From UBA1738 sp045538755 (GTDB taxonomy: Bacteria; Bacillota; Clostridia; UBA1381): a stretch of DNA of 64,000 bases. The position numbers were made by a program, and so were the translations under genes. The stretch covers positions 7,495-71,494 of the forward strand of contig JAZQEC010000044.1 in assembly GCA_045538755.1 (NCBI GenBank), given 5' to 3'. Within the stretch, counting starts at the first letter, position 1. Every line of letters begins with the position of its first letter. The notes under the pieces are model-generated. The model did not search any database. It had not been told where the DNA came from and saw only the letters and a list, made by a program, of their open reading frames with translations. Shown piece after piece: positions 27,630 to 37,359 of this stretch.

Positions 27630-29504
27630 ATGTTTAATCTTGAAGAAGAACTTAAAAACCTACCGGAGCTTCCCGGTGTTTATATAATGCATAATAAAGA
27701 TGATGAGATTATATATGTAGGAAAAGCAAAAATACTAAAAAACCGTGTGCGGCAGTATTTTGGGAGCAACAAAAACCATACGCCTAAAGTGGTAGCAATG
27801 GTATCAAATGTTGCTTATTTTGAATATATAGTAACAGATTCTGAAATTGAAGCACTTGTTTTAGAGTGTAATCTTATAAAAAAGTACCGTCCTAAGTATA
27901 ATATACTTTTAAAGGACGACAAGCAATATCCCTATATAAAGGTTTCGATTAATAAAGATTATCCAAAAATTTATATGTCAAGAACTCTTAAAAACGATGG
28001 AGCAAAATATTTCGGGCCATATACCGGTATGCAGCCTGTGCGCACAGCACTTGAAATAGTGCAGAAAATTTTCAAACCGCCGCTTTGTTCTAGGAAATTC
28101 CCTGATGATATAGGAAAGGGCAGACCATGCCTGAATTACCATATTAATAATTGTTTTGCGCCTTGTATTTTAGGAAAAGTATCCCGTGATGAGTACAGAC
28201 GTGTGTTCTTTGATATTTGCTCGTTTTTGGAGGGTAATCACAAAGAACTGCTTTCCCAGATGCATTCACAGATGATGGAAGCATCAAAAAATATGGAATT
28301 TGAAAAAGCAGCTGCACTTCGTGACAAGATAGAAGCAGTAAAACGTTTTGAGGAAAAGCAGAAGATAGTAAATACAGACCGTCAGACAGATATTGACATT
28401 ATTGCATCGGCAAAGTTAGGTGTAAAAATGTTTGTTGAGGTGTTCTTCGTGCGCGGCGGAAAGATAACAGGTCATTCAGGCTACCGTATTGACGATACGC
28501 AAGGTGCAGAGGACAGCGAGGTTTTGTCGGATTTTATAAAGCAGTTTTACAGCGAATCAGAGTCTGTGCCGAAGGAAGTTCTTACTGAGTATGAAATATC
28601 AGAATGTGATGTAATTTCCGAATGGCTGTCTTCTAAAAGAGGTAATAAGGTAAATGTGTTATCACCGAAAAAAGGCGAGAAGAAAAAACTTACGCAGATG
28701 GTTCATAAAAATGCAGAAATAGCTGCCGAGAACTATCGAATAAACAACCTTGAATATGCAGAGAAAAAGAACAAAATTTCAGAAGAGATTGCGAAGAAAC
28801 TTAGTATGGAAAAAATTCCTGTGAGAATTGAAGCCTATGACATTTCAAATATTGCGGGCAGTGATAACGTTGCTTCTATGGTGGTTTTTGTAAACGGAAA
28901 ACCGTCTAAGAAGGATTACAGGCACTTTAAAATAAAATCATTTGAAGGTAGCAATGATTACCTTGCTATGCAGGAGGTTATTTACAGAAGATTCCGCCAT
29001 GCGGCTGAAGAAGAAAGGCAGATACAGGAAGGGACACTTGATTTTTGCGATGCAAAATTTTTACCGCTTCCTGACCTTATCCTGCTTGACGGCGGAAAAG
29101 GACATTTGTCGTCGGTAATGGAAATAATGGAGGCTATTGACACGGATATCCCTGTGTTTGGTATGGTTAAGGATTCAAAGCACCGAACCCGAGGATTGCT
29201 TTCGCAAAATGGTGAAATAGAACTGTCGCCTCTTGATAGTGTTTTTAAATTTATAACAAAGGTTCAGGACGAGGTTCATAGAAGTGCAATAACATATCAT
29301 AGAAAATTGAGAAGTAAAAACCTCACAAAATCCGAGCTTGATAATATAAGCGGTGTTGGCGAAGTTAAAAAAGCAAAGTTGATATCACATTTCGGTTCGG
29401 TTGAGAATGTCAAAAATGCGTCTTTTGAGGAACTTTTGGCAATTCTTGATAAGAAAACAGCAACGGCAGTAACAGAATATTTTAAGGAGAAAAAGGATGT
29501 TTAG
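27630..29504 (+). CDS. uvrC: Excinuclease ABC subunit C
   Basis: A 624-residue nucleotide excision repair endonuclease. The GIY-YIG domain is N-terminal (PGVYIMHNKDDEIIYVGKA), the UVR domain follows near residue 205, the UvrC RNase H-like domain contains AYDISNIAGS and LILLDGGKGHLS, and a C-terminal helix-hairpin-helix pair ends the protein. It overlaps pgeF by 8 bases. Confidence 0.96.
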   Translation: MFNLEEELKNLPELPGVYIMHNKDDEIIYVGKAKILKNRVRQYFGSNKNHTPKVVAMVSNVAYFEYIVTDSEIEALVLECNLIKKYRPKYNILLKDDKQYPYIKVSINKDYPKIYMSRTLKNDGAKYFGPYTGMQPVRTALEIVQKIFKPPLCSRKFPDDIGKGRPCLNYHINNCFAPCILGKVSRDEYRRVFFDICSFLEGNHKELLSQMHSQMMEASKNMEFEKAAALRDKIEAVKRFEEKQKIVNTDRQTDIDIIASAKLGVKMFVEVFFVRGGKITGHSGYRIDDTQGAEDSEVLSDFIKQFYSESESVPKEVLTEYEISECDVISEWLSSKRGNKVNVLSPKKGEKKKLTQMVHKNAEIAAENYRINNLEYAEKKNKISEEIAKKLSMEKIPVRIEAYDISNIAGSDNVASMVVFVNGKPSKKDYRHFKIKSFEGSNDYLAMQEVIYRRFRHAAEEERQIQEGTLDFCDAKFLPLPDLILLDGGKGHLSSVMEIMEAIDTDIPVFGMVKDSKHRTRGLLSQNGEIELSPLDSVFKFITKVQDEVHRSAITYHRKLRSKNLTKSELDNISGVGEVKKAKLISHFGSVENVKNASFEELLAILDKKTATAVTEYFKEKKDV

Positions 29505-30294
29505 ACTTAAAACAAACGGGAATCTCAAGTATTATACAATAGATGAGTTTGAAAGAACAGGTCTGGTAAAGCACTGCTTTTCTACCAGAAAAGGCGGTGT
29601 GAGTGAAAATGAGTTTAAAAGTCTAAATCTCCGTATGGATTGTGGAGATAAAAAAGAGAATATTTTACAGAATTACAAAATAATTTGTGATGAAATTAAT
29701 GTTAATTTTGAAAATTTAGTCTTTTCAAAACAGGTACATGATGATAAAATATATATTGCGGATAAAAAAGATTGCGGCAACGGAATTACAAAACCGCAAA
29801 AGCTTGAAAGTGCAGATGCGTTAATTACTAAAGAGACGGGTGTACCTCTTGCTGTTTTTGGAGCAGACTGTGTGCCGCTATATTTTCTGGATACGAAAAA
29901 CAGAGTTATTGCTCTTGCGCATTCGGGCTGGAAAGGAACTGTACTTCGTATCGGCGAGAAAACCATAAAAACTATGATGGAAAAGTTTTCGTCAAAGCCG
30001 GAGGATATTTTGACAGCGATAGGCCCATCTATTGGTGTTTGCCATTATGAAGTGGGTGACGAAGTTTCAGAGATTTTTTTCAAAGAATTTGGAGACGCTG
30101 TTTTAGAAAAGCACGAAAAGTATCATGTGAATATGCAAAAAGCGATTAAGATGCAGTTTGAAAATATCGGAATACCTGAAAAAAATATTATTGATTCTGG
30201 TATATGTACCTACTGCAACAGCGATTTGTTGTTCTCTCACAGAAAAACTAACGGAAAGCGTGGCGTAATGGCCGCAATTATGGAAATAAAGTAG
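29497..30294 (+). CDS. pgeF: Polyphenol oxidase/purine nucleoside phosphorylase family protein (PgeF/YfiH)
   Basis: A 265-residue multicopper-oxidase-fold protein. Signatures are FSTRKGGVSENEF, FGADCVPLYF and ALAHSGWKGT with metal-binding His and Cys, and IGPSIGVCHYEVG. The family acts on purine nucleosides and is also linked to editing of peptidoglycan stem peptides (D-Ser versus L-Ala). It is translationally coupled to uvrC. Confidence 0.9.
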   Translation: MFRLKTNGNLKYYTIDEFERTGLVKHCFSTRKGGVSENEFKSLNLRMDCGDKKENILQNYKIICDEINVNFENLVFSKQVHDDKIYIADKKDCGNGITKPQKLESADALITKETGVPLAVFGADCVPLYFLDTKNRVIALAHSGWKGTVLRIGEKTIKTMMEKFSSKPEDILTAIGPSIGVCHYEVGDEVSEIFFKEFGDAVLEKHEKYHVNMQKAIKMQFENIGIPEKNIIDSGICTYCNSDLLFSHRKTNGKRGVMAAIMEIK

Positions 30295-30314
30295 TAAATT
30301 TACGATAGAGAGGA

Positions 30315-31898
30315 ATGTTTGATATAAAAAGGATAATAGTGTTGCTTCTTTCGTTGAGTATGGCAGTAGGACTTACTGCGTGCAAGGAAAAAAGCGAAGA
30401 AGACTATATTGAGAGCGGAGAGCTTGTGGTCCTTTCGGAAAGCTCAGATATAAAATTCGGAATTTATGACATAGACACCTTAAATCCGCTTGAAACGAAG
30501 GCGGAAAATGTTAAAAATATAATGAATATCATTTATGAACCGCTATTTACAGAAGATGAAACCAAGACATCCGTCCCTGTTCTTGCCAGCGGATTTAGTT
30601 CATCTTCTGACGGAAGGCAAATTACCGTCAATTTGAAGGAAGGTGTAAAATGGCAAGATGGGACGGTTTTTACGGCGGATGACGTAGTTTATACCTTGAG
30701 CAAAATGTGTACTTCTGAAGGTTTGTACAGGAAAACAGCTGATAAAATACGCAGTTTTACGGCTACGGAAAAAATGCAGGTTGTAATAAATTTTGAAAAT
30801 CCCGAGCCAAATCCTGAGCTTCTTTTGAATTTTCCAGTGATTTCCAAAAAGACTGCGTATATAAAAAATGCTGATTTTGTGCCTATGGGAACGGGTTCAT
30901 ATAAATTTGCTTCAAAAAGCAGCACCGAAATTATTTTGGAACCAAATTCTGTATGGCATGGCGGTGAAGTATCACAAAAACAAATTGTGGTTAAAATTTT
31001 AAAGGATAAAGCTGCAGCCTCCGAGGCATTTAACGTCAATGAACTTGATGCAATAACTTCAGGAGAGTTAAGTCTTGATTCAGCAACACCTAAAACTAAT
31101 GCACGCACAGAGGAAATGGTATCGGATAATATGGTATTTTTAGGATTTAATACAAAAAGTCCGATTTTGGTGCCGATTAACATAAGAAAGGCTATTGGCG
31201 GTCTGATAGACAAAAAGAAACTGCTCGAAAATGATGTTTACGGACATGGAAAAATTTCAGATTCTCCAATAAATCCATCTTCCTGGGCATATCAGGCAAA
31301 GGGTGAAAATGAGGAAGACTATGCAGAAAATCTTATTATGAGTGAAGGGTATATGCTGAGTGACGGAATTTACTATAAAGAAGGTATGCCTCTTTTGGTG
31401 AGAATTCTTGTAAATGCCGACAATGCGCAAAGAGCAGGTTTGGCAGATAGTATTGCCGATACACTCAAAACAGCAGGCTTTGCTGCTCATGTAGAAAAGC
31501 TTCCGTATAACGAGTATATTCCTAAAATCATCAACGATGACTTTGATATTTTTATAGGCGAGGTTGAGGTTGAACCTAACTTAAATCCGGCTTCAATGCT
31601 CGATAGCGGTGAAAACTACTTCAATTTTGATACAAGTATTTTAAGACAGGAGATGTCCAATCTTGTTGGTGTTGTGGATAAGGAAGCATACAAAAACGGC
31701 ATTGTAAGCTTTATGCTGAAGTTTTATGCCGATCCGCCGTATATTCCGCTTTATTTTAAGTCAGAAAGTGTTATTTACGGCTCGTATGTTTCAGGAACAG
31801 ACAAGCCATCATGCAGCGACCCTTACGGTGCTGTTGAAAAGTGGTATTTCTATGAAAAGAGCGGAAAACAGGAAAACGGAGAGAACTCTGATGAATGA
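30315..31898 (+). CDS. Peptide-binding lipoprotein (SBP_bac_5 family), orphan
   Basis: A 527-residue extracytoplasmic solute-binding protein of the DppA/OppA family. The lipoprotein signal ends LTAC (Cys 23), and the family pattern NIIYEPLF, then DGTVFTADDVVYTL is clear. No permease or ATPase genes are nearby. The ATG at 30315 has a ribosome site that is almost too close; a GTG at 30339 after AAAAGGA is the alternative but would remove the basic start of the signal peptide. It overlaps the following RpiR-type regulator by 8 bases, which suggests the ligand and the regulator belong together. Confidence 0.85.
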   Translation: MFDIKRIIVLLLSLSMAVGLTACKEKSEEDYIESGELVVLSESSDIKFGIYDIDTLNPLETKAENVKNIMNIIYEPLFTEDETKTSVPVLASGFSSSSDGRQITVNLKEGVKWQDGTVFTADDVVYTLSKMCTSEGLYRKTADKIRSFTATEKMQVVINFENPEPNPELLLNFPVISKKTAYIKNADFVPMGTGSYKFASKSSTEIILEPNSVWHGGEVSQKQIVVKILKDKAAASEAFNVNELDAITSGELSLDSATPKTNARTEEMVSDNMVFLGFNTKSPILVPINIRKAIGGLIDKKKLLENDVYGHGKISDSPINPSSWAYQAKGENEEDYAENLIMSEGYMLSDGIYYKEGMPLLVRILVNADNAQRAGLADSIADTLKTAGFAAHVEKLPYNEYIPKIINDDFDIFIGEVEVEPNLNPASMLDSGENYFNFDTSILRQEMSNLVGVVDKEAYKNGIVSFMLKFYADPPYIPLYFKSESVIYGSYVSGTDKPSCSDPYGAVEKWYFYEKSGKQENGENSDE

Positions 31899-32745
31899 TA
31901 TTGTATGTACAATAAAAGAAAAAAGTGCAGGACTTAGTAAGAGTCAGAAGATAATAGCTGAATATATTGAACAAAATGCAGAGAAGGCGGCATATATGAC
32001 AGCCGCAAAGCTCTCGAAAAAAACAAACGTTAGCGAATCGACTGTCGTACGCTTTGCCTGTGAACTTGGTTTTGACGGATATCCGGATTTTCAAAAATCA
32101 TTGCAAAGAGCTGTAAAAACGCAACTTACGTCAGTCCAGAGAATGGAGCTTGCTTATGAGAAAATAGGAAGCCGTAATATTTTGGACAGTACGCTTAAGT
32201 CTGATATCAGCTATATTGAAAAAACGTTGGAGACTATTGATAAAAATCAATTTGAAAAGGCAGCTGCGGCAATTTCTTCAGCAAATAAGATTTATATTAC
32301 AGGAGTAAGAAGTGCTGCTGCGCTTGCAGAATTTGCGGGCTTTTATCTGCATCTAATATGCGACAGTGTTCAGCTTATAAAAACAACAGGCGGCGATGAC
32401 CTTTTTGAACAGATTTTAAATGTCGGAAAGGGCGATGTGATAATCGGGATAAGCTTCCCGAGATATTCCAAAAATACAATAAAAGCCCTTCGGTATGCGA
32501 AAAATAACGGAGCGACAGTTATTGGAATAACTGATAGTAAAAACTCACCTATTGTACCGGAATCAGAGCTTTGCCTTATCGCTGAAAGCGATGCGACATC
32601 GTTTGTGGATTCTTTAGCGGCACCGTTTAGCGTAATAAACGCACTTATTGTAGCAGTTGGGATGTGCAATAAGGAAAAAATGCAGGGAAATCTTGAAAAA
32701 CTTGAGCAAATCTGGGACGAATACGAGGTATATGATAAAAAATGA
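31891..32745 (+). CDS. MurR/RpiR-family transcriptional regulator
   Basis: A 284-residue regulator. The N-terminal HTH_6 reads MTAAKLSKKTNVSESTVVRFACELGFDGYPDFQ; the C-terminal SIS domain (about residues 115-250) has ITGVRSAAALAEF and ISFPRYSKNTIKAL and should bind a phosphosugar or aminosugar. The ATG at 31891 was chosen because the family starts here; the frame runs further upstream only inside the lipoprotein gene. It overlaps the peptide-binding lipoprotein by 8 bases and the next gene by 4. Confidence 0.88.
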   Translation: MNDIVCTIKEKSAGLSKSQKIIAEYIEQNAEKAAYMTAAKLSKKTNVSESTVVRFACELGFDGYPDFQKSLQRAVKTQLTSVQRMELAYEKIGSRNILDSTLKSDISYIEKTLETIDKNQFEKAAAAISSANKIYITGVRSAAALAEFAGFYLHLICDSVQLIKTTGGDDLFEQILNVGKGDVIIGISFPRYSKNTIKALRYAKNNGATVIGITDSKNSPIVPESELCLIAESDATSFVDSLAAPFSVINALIVAVGMCNKEKMQGNLEKLEQIWDEYEVYDKK

Positions 32746-33962
32746 AGGAAAGAACAGTAGCGGTAATAGGCGGAGGCCCTGCAGGGATGATTGCCTGCGG
32801 AAGGCTTAAAGACCGTGCAGATAAGGTTATTCTTATAGAAAGAAATAATCTTTTGGGTAAAAAACTGCGTATAACAGGAAAGGGAAGATGCAATATTACC
32901 AATACGGCTGATATTGAAGAGATTATGGAAAATATCCCGACAAACAGCCGATTTTTATATAGCAGCCTGTACAGCTTTACAAACTACGATGTGATAAGCT
33001 TGATGAATTCGCTTGGTGTTAAAACGAAGGAAGAACGTGGCGGCCGTGTTTTCCCTGAAAGTGACAGCGCAAGGGATGTCGCAGAAGCATTAAAGCGATA
33101 CGCATTGGGGAAAAATGTAAAGATAGTAAATGACCGCGCAACCGCTATTTTGACAAAAGACGGCAGAGTTTTGGGAGTCAGAACCGAAAAAGGTGAAATT
33201 AAAGCGGACAGTGTAATAATAGCAACCGGCGGAAAATCATATCCGCTCACAGGCTCAACAGGCGACGGATATCGTATGGCTGAAAAACTAGGACATACCA
33301 TAGTTGCTACAAAGCCGTCCTTGGTTCCGCTTGAAACAAAGGAAAAATGGGTTTCGGATTTAATGGGACTTTCTCTTAAAAATGTCGAGCTGACACTTTA
33401 CAATGAAAATGGAAAAAAGATTTTTTCCGACTTTGGTGAAATGCTTTTTACACATTTCGGAGTTTCAGGTCCGATTGTGCTTTCGGCATCATGCCACCTG
33501 AAAAAAGCAGGAAACGCAAAAATTACTATTGATTTAAAGCCTGCTCTGGATTTTGAGCAGCTTGATAAACGTATTTTGAGGGACTTTGAGAAGTTCAACA
33601 AAAAACATCTGCAAAATTCGTTAGATGAGCTATTGCCTAAAGCTCTTATTCCTGTTATAATAAAAGTTGCGGGACTTAATCCGCATAAAGAGGTTTCGGC
33701 TATAACAAAACAGGAAAGGCAAAATCTTTTAGAGACGATAAAGGCACTTACACTTAATATAAAAGGAACTCGTCCTGTTGATGAAGCGATTATAACCTCG
33801 GGCGGAATAAAGGTTTCTGAAATAAATCCGTCAACTATGGAGTCAAAGCTTGTTTCGGGGCTTTTCTTTGCCGGTGAAGTTATTGATGTTGATGCATATA
33901 CAGGCGGATTCAATTTACAAATTGCATTTTCTACTGGCTATCTTGCAGGCGAAAATGCATAG
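32742..33962 (+). CDS. HI0933/BaiN-type NAD(P)/FAD-dependent oxidoreductase
   Basis: A 406-residue flavoprotein. The FAD dinucleotide motif VIGGGPAGMIACG is at the N-terminus, LLGKKLRITGKGRCNITNT is the family signature, and the C-terminal FAD segment reads GLFFAGEVIDVDAYTGGFNLQIAFSTG. Members are annotated as aminoacetone oxidase-like or BaiN; the physiological substrate is unknown. It overlaps the regulator by 4 bases and lies 13 bases before cmk, as in many Clostridia. Confidence 0.88.
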   Translation: MKERTVAVIGGGPAGMIACGRLKDRADKVILIERNNLLGKKLRITGKGRCNITNTADIEEIMENIPTNSRFLYSSLYSFTNYDVISLMNSLGVKTKEERGGRVFPESDSARDVAEALKRYALGKNVKIVNDRATAILTKDGRVLGVRTEKGEIKADSVIIATGGKSYPLTGSTGDGYRMAEKLGHTIVATKPSLVPLETKEKWVSDLMGLSLKNVELTLYNENGKKIFSDFGEMLFTHFGVSGPIVLSASCHLKKAGNAKITIDLKPALDFEQLDKRILRDFEKFNKKHLQNSLDELLPKALIPVIIKVAGLNPHKEVSAITKQERQNLLETIKALTLNIKGTRPVDEAIITSGGIKVSEINPSTMESKLVSGLFFAGEVIDVDAYTGGFNLQIAFSTGYLAGENA

Positions 33963-33975
33963 AAAAGAGGAAAAT

Positions 33976-34638
33976 ATGATAAGGGTTGCGATTGACGGGC
34001 CAGCAGGAGCCGGAAAAAGCTCTATTGCAAAGGCTGTTGCAAAAAAATTAGGATTTGTTTATATAGATACAGGAGCTATGTACCGTGCTGTTGCTGTTTA
34101 TGCGATTGAAAACGGTATCGAAATAGCGGAAAATTCATTTACAGCCGATGTACTTGATAAAATACAAATTGATATCTCATACGATGAAAACGGACAGAAA
34201 ATTTTTCTTTGTAATAAGGATGTTTCGGAACGTATACGCTTATCTGATGCAAGTATCGGCGCATCAAATGTTGCAACAATTCCTGCGGTAAGACTCAAGC
34301 TTGTTGAGCTTCAAAGAGCGCTTGCAAAGAAATCATCTGTGATAATGGACGGAAGAGATATTGGAACGTATGTACTTCCTGATGCTGAAGTGAAAATTTT
34401 CCTTACCGCATCGGTAGAGGAACGAGCTAAAAGGCGTTATCTTGAAATGATGCAAAAAGGACTAAAAGCCCAGCTTGAGGAAGTAAAGAAAGATATCGAA
34501 TACCGTGATAAAAATGATTCGGAGCGTAAATTTGCGCCTTTAAAGCAGGCTGATGATGCCGTATTGGTAGACACGTCTGATTTGACTATTGACGAAGTGA
34601 TTGAGAAAATTACAAATATAATTGAGGAGGCAAAGTAA
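33976..34638 (+). CDS. cmk: Cytidylate kinase
   Basis: A 220-residue (d)CMP kinase. The P-loop GPAGAGKSS is at residues 8-16, YIDTGAMYRA follows, and MDGRDIGTYVLPDAEVKIFLTA and the KKDIEYRDKND segment complete the family pattern. The ATG at 33976 follows AGAGG; the frame open to 33850 lies in the preceding gene. It begins the cmk-plsC-ispH/S1 cluster common in Clostridia. Confidence 0.95.
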   Translation: MIRVAIDGPAGAGKSSIAKAVAKKLGFVYIDTGAMYRAVAVYAIENGIEIAENSFTADVLDKIQIDISYDENGQKIFLCNKDVSERIRLSDASIGASNVATIPAVRLKLVELQRALAKKSSVIMDGRDIGTYVLPDAEVKIFLTASVEERAKRRYLEMMQKGLKAQLEEVKKDIEYRDKNDSERKFAPLKQADDAVLVDTSDLTIDEVIEKITNIIEEAK

Positions 34639-34639
34639 T

Positions 34640-35227
34640 ATGTTTTATAAGTTTGCAGGAGTTTTGCTGAAATTTGTGTTTCTCTTTATATTCAGAATAA
34701 AAATTAATGGAAAAAATAATATTATAAATGAAGGCGGCGCAATTTTAGCTGTAAACCATAAAAGTAACTGGGACCCAGTAGTTGTTGCACTTACCTGCCC
34801 AAGAAAGCTTGCATTTATGGCAAAAAGCGAACTTTTTAAAAACAAGCTTTTTGGCGGACTTATAAAAAAACTTGGTGCATTTCCTGTGCATCGTGGAAAA
34901 GGCGATATAAGTGCTATAAAAACTGCACTTACCATTTTGAAACAACAGAACATAATGATAATGTTTCCGGAAGGAAAACGTGTCCGTGATAATGAAAAAG
35001 TAGTTCCAAAACCGGGTGTTGCTATGATTTCGACGCACGCACGTGTGCCGGTAATTCCTGTTTTGATAAGCGGAAAATACCGATGGCTTGGAAAGATTAC
35101 TGTTACATACGGTGAGCCCATTTTCTTTGATGAATATTATGATGAAAAGCTTACTGTGGAAAAGCTTCAGGAGCTTAGTTGTTCAATTATGGACAACGTT
35201 TATTCATTAAATTCTGCGAGGGACTGA
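34640..35227 (+). CDS. plsC: 1-acyl-sn-glycerol-3-phosphate acyltransferase
   Basis: A 195-residue membrane-associated PlsC enzyme of phospholipid synthesis. Acyltransferase motif I NHKSNWDP contains the catalytic His-Asp pair, and motif III is MFPEGKR. An N-terminal hydrophobic segment (residues 3-20) anchors it. The ATG at 34640 starts one base after the cmk stop, with GAGGAGG upstream. Confidence 0.93.
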   Translation: MFYKFAGVLLKFVFLFIFRIKINGKNNIINEGGAILAVNHKSNWDPVVVALTCPRKLAFMAKSELFKNKLFGGLIKKLGAFPVHRGKGDISAIKTALTILKQQNIMIMFPEGKRVRDNEKVVPKPGVAMISTHARVPVIPVLISGKYRWLGKITVTYGEPIFFDEYYDEKLTVEKLQELSCSIMDNVYSLNSARD

Positions 35228-35229
35228 AA

Positions 35230-37269
35230 ATGAGTATAAAAATTGCAAAAACAGCGGGATTTTGTTATGGTGTAAAAAGAGCCGTGGACAAGGTTTACGA
35301 GACGGTTGATAAAGGCGAGAAAAAGATAGCTACATTAGGGCCTATCATCCATAACGCACAGGTTGTTGATGACCTTCAAAAAAAGGGTGTTTTTGCGTAC
35401 GACAGCGTAGATGAAATTCCTGATGGAACAGCGGTTGTAATAAGAACGCACGGTGTAAAAAAGGAGATTGTCGAAAGCTTAGCTGGAAGAGAATATATTG
35501 ACCTTACCTGTCCGTTTGTTGCAAAAATCCATAAAATAGTTGAAAAGCATTTTGCTGAAAACTACCAGATATTGATTGTGGGAGACGAAAATCACCCTGA
35601 AGTTATAGGCATAAACGGCTGGTGTAATGATTCGGCGATTATCACATACGACGAAAACTTTGAAATGCCGTCAAAATACAGTGATAAGCCGATATGTATT
35701 GTGGCACAAACTACAATAAATAAAAATGTTTTTGTGCAAATAGTACAAAATATTAAAAACACTTGCAAAAGGGTGGTAGTTTTTGATACAATATGTAGTG
35801 CGACGAAAGATAGGCAGGAAGAGGCATATTCGCTTTCTGCAGAATCTGACATAATGTTTGTTATTGGTGGCAGAGCAAGCTCCAATACAAAAAAGCTTTT
35901 CGGGATTGCAAAGCAGCAATGTCCCGAAACTTACTTTATTGAAACTTTTGAGGATATTCCTCAGAGTATATATTTAAAAAATAAAAAGATAGGTATTACT
36001 GCAGGGGCATCAACTCCAGCACGTACTATCGAGGAGGTTTTCACAACAATGGAAGAAAAAATCAAAAACGAAGAGTCTTTCGCGGAGCTTTTTGAAAAGT
36101 ACGAAAGCAAAACTTTAAATAATGGAGATATTGTTGATGCAACAGTTGTTGAAGTTCGCAACACTGAGGTTATTGTAGACCTTGGCGGATTTAAATACAA
36201 CGGTCAGTTATCAGTTGACCAGCTGTCGGATGATCCATATTTGAAGGCGACTGATATTGTTAAGCCGGGCGATACTATTAAGGTTTATGTAGTAGGCGTT
36301 AATGATGCGGAAGGCAAGGTTGTTCTTTCCAGAAAGAAACTTATCCAGATGGAAAGTTGGAATAAGATGAAGGAAGCGTATGAGAACAAAGAAGTTCTTG
36401 ATGCAAAGATTATTAAGGTTGTACGCGGAGGTGTGATTGCACTTAGCAATGATTCACAGGTATTTATTCCTGCAAGACAGGCTTCACTTCAGTATGTTCA
36501 GGAGCTTGAAACACTTTTGGGTACAAACGTTAAAATAAGACTTATTGAGCTTGATGAGAGAAGAAAACGTGTTGTTGGTTCAGTTCGTGTTCTTCTTGAA
36601 GAAGAAAAGAATGCCATGGTAGAAAAATTCTGGGCAGACGTAGAAGTTGGCAAGGAATACTCAGGAACAGTTAAATCACTTACATCTTTCGGTGCATTTG
36701 TTGACATCGGCGGTGTTGATGGTCTTGTTCACATTTCAGAGCTTACATGGAATAAAATAAAGCATCCTTCTGAGGTTGTAAAGGAAGGCGATGTACTTAA
36801 GGTTTATATTAAGGACATTAACGAAGAAACAAAGAAGATTTCTTTAGGATATAAAAAGGCTGAGGATAATCCTTGGGTTATCGCTAAGTCAAAAATCAAT
36901 GTCGGTGATGTTGTAAAATGTAAGATTGTTCGTATGATGCCATTTGGTGCATTTGCTGAAATTATGCCAAATGTTGATGGTCTTATCCACATTTCACAGA
37001 TTGCTGATAAGAGAATCGGCAAGCCGGAAGATGTTCTTTCAATCGGCGAAGAAGTAGAAGCAAAGGTTGTTGAGCTTGATTGGGAAACAAACAAAATCAG
37101 CCTTTCAATCAGAGCTTTGATTGCACCGGCAGTAGAAGAAGCACCGGCAGAAGAAACGGAAGCTCCTTTAGAAGAAGCTGTTTCTTTAGAAGAAAATGTT
37201 CCTGTTGATATTGAAAAGTTTATTGAAGAGGAAGCTGCTAGCGAAGCTGAAGAAGCTACTGAAGAATAA
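35230..37269 (+). CDS. ispH: IspH (HMBPP reductase) fused to ribosomal protein S1
   Basis: A 679-residue fusion. Residues 1-285 are IspH, the last enzyme of the MEP isoprenoid pathway, with all three cluster cysteines (GFCYGV near 12, LTCPFV near 94, DTICSAT near 189). From about 300 there are four S1 RNA-binding repeats (for example GFK..GQLSVDQL, GAFVDIGGVDGLVHISELTW and GAFAEIMPNVDGLIHISQI), then an acidic Glu/Ala tail. The fusion is known in Clostridia. The ATG at 35230 is 2 bases after the plsC stop. Confidence 0.95.
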   Translation: MSIKIAKTAGFCYGVKRAVDKVYETVDKGEKKIATLGPIIHNAQVVDDLQKKGVFAYDSVDEIPDGTAVVIRTHGVKKEIVESLAGREYIDLTCPFVAKIHKIVEKHFAENYQILIVGDENHPEVIGINGWCNDSAIITYDENFEMPSKYSDKPICIVAQTTINKNVFVQIVQNIKNTCKRVVVFDTICSATKDRQEEAYSLSAESDIMFVIGGRASSNTKKLFGIAKQQCPETYFIETFEDIPQSIYLKNKKIGITAGASTPARTIEEVFTTMEEKIKNEESFAELFEKYESKTLNNGDIVDATVVEVRNTEVIVDLGGFKYNGQLSVDQLSDDPYLKATDIVKPGDTIKVYVVGVNDAEGKVVLSRKKLIQMESWNKMKEAYENKEVLDAKIIKVVRGGVIALSNDSQVFIPARQASLQYVQELETLLGTNVKIRLIELDERRKRVVGSVRVLLEEEKNAMVEKFWADVEVGKEYSGTVKSLTSFGAFVDIGGVDGLVHISELTWNKIKHPSEVVKEGDVLKVYIKDINEETKKISLGYKKAEDNPWVIAKSKINVGDVVKCKIVRMMPFGAFAEIMPNVDGLIHISQIADKRIGKPEDVLSIGEEVEAKVVELDWETNKISLSIRALIAPAVEEAPAEETEAPLEEAVSLEENVPVDIEKFIEEEAASEAEEATEE

Positions 37270-37270
37270 T

Positions 37271-37300
37271 AAAAAACCCGAACAGAAGTTCGGGTTTTTT
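37271..37300. terminator. Bidirectional terminator between ispH-S1 and the DacF-like gene
   Basis: A 13-bp stem (37271-37283 with 37288-37300), loop AGAA, with A6 and T6 flanks, so it can act on either strand. It starts one base after the ispH-S1 stop. Confidence 0.9.
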
Positions 37301-37313
37301 ATCACAAGCTAAA

Positions 37314-37344
37314 AGAGACTTGCGCAAATTATAGGCAAGTCTCT
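37314..37344 (-). terminator. Terminator of the DacF-like gene
   Basis: A perfect 10-bp stem (37314-37323 with 37335-37344), 11-base loop; on the minus strand it is followed by TTTTAGCTT. It lies 16 bases past the stop of the minus-strand gene. Confidence 0.7.
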
Positions 37345-37359
37345 CTTTTAATATCGTAA

